Part shown: positions 63,249-64,000 of the stretch, piece by piece
How positions within the stretch are numbered: the first letter of the stretch is position 1
Layout: the number at the start of each line of letters is the position of its first letter
DNA from: Candidatus Rhodoferax bjergmarkensis
GTDB lineage: Bacteria; Pseudomonadota; Gammaproteobacteria; Burkholderiales; Burkholderiaceae_C
Length of the DNA stretch: 64,000 nucleotides
Direction of reading: 5' to 3'
Assembly: GCA_016708345.1 (NCBI GenBank)
Contig: JADJFX010000007.1
Span: forward strand, 124,001 to 188,000
Position numbers and translations under genes: made by a program
The notes under the pieces: generated by a model
What the model saw: the letters and a program-made list of their open reading frames with translations, nothing else
Told to the model about the DNA's origin: nothing
Databases searched by the model: none

Positions 63249-63403
63249 GGTGATGGGCGCGGCTTGCAGTGAATGAATGAGCACATTATTAAGCATAGTC
63301 ATGACATTGCCCCGGCAAGTACGCCACAGGCCGTACACCGAGGGGCGCTGGCACTCACCCCCCGCTGCCGAGCCGGTGGCATGAAATCTGCGTCTAGGCA
63401 GCA
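63249..63403. promoter_or_regulatory. Divergent promoter region, ureA versus permease
   Basis: The only non-coding stretch between the urease genes (minus) and the permease (plus), 155 bases, so both promoters should be here. A sequence TGGCATGAAATCTGC (63377-63391) loosely resembles a sigma-54 site facing the permease, with two mismatches. No strong sigma-70 pair is obvious by eye. Confidence 0.45.
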
Positions 63404-64000
63404 GTGAACCCTGAAATGCTTCCACCGCCGCCCTCCCCGCTGGAACCACCTGTGCAGCGCGTGGTCAAGATTCGCCGCGACTACAACAACTGGGTGGCCA
63501 GCGAGACGATGGAAGACTACGCACTGCGTTTTGCTCCGCAGCGCTTTCGCAAATGGTCGCCCTGGCGCGTGGCCAACACGGCCTTTGGCGCAGCCTCGTT
63601 CCTGATTTTGGAGGCGGTGGGCGCTACGCTGCTGGTGCAGTACGGGTTTGTCAATGCCTTCTGGGCCATTGTGGCCACCGGGCTGGTGATCTTTCTGGCC
63701 GGGCTGCCCATCAGCGTGTACGCCGCCCGCTACGGCGTGGACATGGACTTGCTGACCCGTGGCGCGGGGTTTGGCTACATCGGCTCCACACTTACCTCGC
63801 TGATTTACGCCTCCTTCACCTTCATCTTCTTCGCGCTGGAGGCTGCCGTTATGGCCTATGCGCTGGAGCTGGCACTGGACATTCCGCCCACTTGGGGCTA
63901 CCTGATTTGTGCGCTGGTGGTGATACCGCTGGTGACCCATGGTGTCTCCGCCATCAGCACGCTGCAGCTGTGGACCCAGCCGCTGTGGCTGCTCATGCTG
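63404..64000 (+). CDS. NCS1-type purine/cytosine permease-like protein, partial
   Basis: The open frame continues past the window end. The start is GTG 63404 or ATG 63416. A soluble start is followed by DYNNWVASETMEDYALRFAPQRFRKWSPWRVANTAFGAASFLI, typical of NCS1 transporters (cytosine, allantoin, uracil). At least four hydrophobic segments are then seen (LVQYGFVNAFWAIVATGLVIFLAG, YIGSTLTSLIYASFTFIFFALEAA, YLICALVVIPLVTHGVS). The divergent position next to urease suggests use of a nitrogen-containing compound that yields urea. Some Burkholderiales proteins with this N-terminus continue into a sensor kinase; the visible 600 bases cannot tell. Confidence 0.8.
   Translation, partial: MNPEMLPPPPSPLEPPVQRVVKIRRDYNNWVASETMEDYALRFAPQRFRKWSPWRVANTAFGAASFLILEAVGATLLVQYGFVNAFWAIVATGLVIFLAGLPISVYAARYGVDMDLLTRGAGFGYIGSTLTSLIYASFTFIFFALEAAVMAYALELALDIPPTWGYLICALVVIPLVTHGVSAISTLQLWTQPLWLLML

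Noticed and set aside
63377..63391. Sigma-54-like promoter TGGCATGAAATCTGC before the permease
   Set aside because: Two mismatches to the -24/-12 consensus and a very short leader to the start codon; too weak to claim.
1..64000. CRISPR arrays
   Set aside because: No regularly spaced direct repeats with unique spacers are visible; the repeated units found are dispersed palindromes and IS copies.
1..64000. tRNA or rRNA genes
   Set aside because: I looked for typical cloverleaf ends and conserved arms and saw none, including near the alkB and metG borders. A tRNAscan run would be decisive.

Overview
The window looks like a chromosomal segment of a betaproteobacterium of order Burkholderiales, most likely Comamonadaceae close to Rhodoferax or Polaromonas. 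This rests on gene content (metG, scpA with a DUF3460 gene, panB-panC, a ureA-J-B-C-E-F-G cluster, an MSHA pilus cluster), on codon use and GC level, and on a dispersed palindrome of the type seen between genes in that family. This is an inference from familiarity, not a search result.

Region 1 (1-21 kb) is accessory and rearranged. Four IS91-family elements lie in the same orientation, with the transposase on the minus strand. Between and beside them are an antibiotic-type glycosyltransferase, a 5'-truncated uvrA, an unidentified 560-aa gene, a class A beta-lactamase, a truncated hypothetical gene, a CheA-like membrane histidine kinase, a chalcone-isomerase-like fragment, and a DedA/flavin-disulfide-reductase fusion gene. 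Tails of that last gene, of different lengths, sit on the upstream (terIS) side of two other IS copies, as expected from one-ended rolling-circle transposition. One IS copy is a recombinant of two others.

Region 2 (21-33 kb) is mostly housekeeping: a Phd/PIN toxin-antitoxin pair whose toxin gene overlaps metG, then a YoaK-type membrane protein, a SulP anion transporter, a DUF3460 protein, scpA, nadB, queE, panB, panC and alkB. Region 3 (33-38 kb) is a second accessory patch: a HicA-HicB pair, an antitoxin with a truncated ParE toxin, a duplicated alkB 3' end bracketing both modules, a decayed DUF1566 gene, a DTW-domain tRNA-modifying enzyme and a group II intron with a crippled reverse transcriptase.

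Region 4 (38-56 kb) runs almost entirely on the minus strand. It holds a small acidic protein gene (plus strand), a leucine-rich-repeat kinase, and an MSHA-type pilus cluster (mshE, G, F, A, C, D, O, P, then I, an N-like gene and J) ending in an HD-GYP protein. A MacAB-like exporter operon and an arsM-like methyltransferase follow. The pilus ATPase has the cyclic-di-GMP-binding MshEN domain, so the HD-GYP enzyme and the pilus may be functionally linked.

Region 5 (56-64 kb) has an OmpA-family protein and the urease cluster, in which an AbrB/Doc toxin-antitoxin pair sits on the opposite strand between ureC and ureE. It ends with a divergent NCS1-type permease cut by the window edge.

Two themes cross the window. 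First, a dispersed palindrome (core like TAGCTGCTTGCGCA, spacer, TGCGCAAG) occurs about sixteen times, four of them inside reading frames. Second, many otherwise conserved genes, including essential metG and ureC, carry single-base frameshifts, several at short homopolymers. Base-calling error is a likely explanation, so frameshifted genes are not automatically dead.
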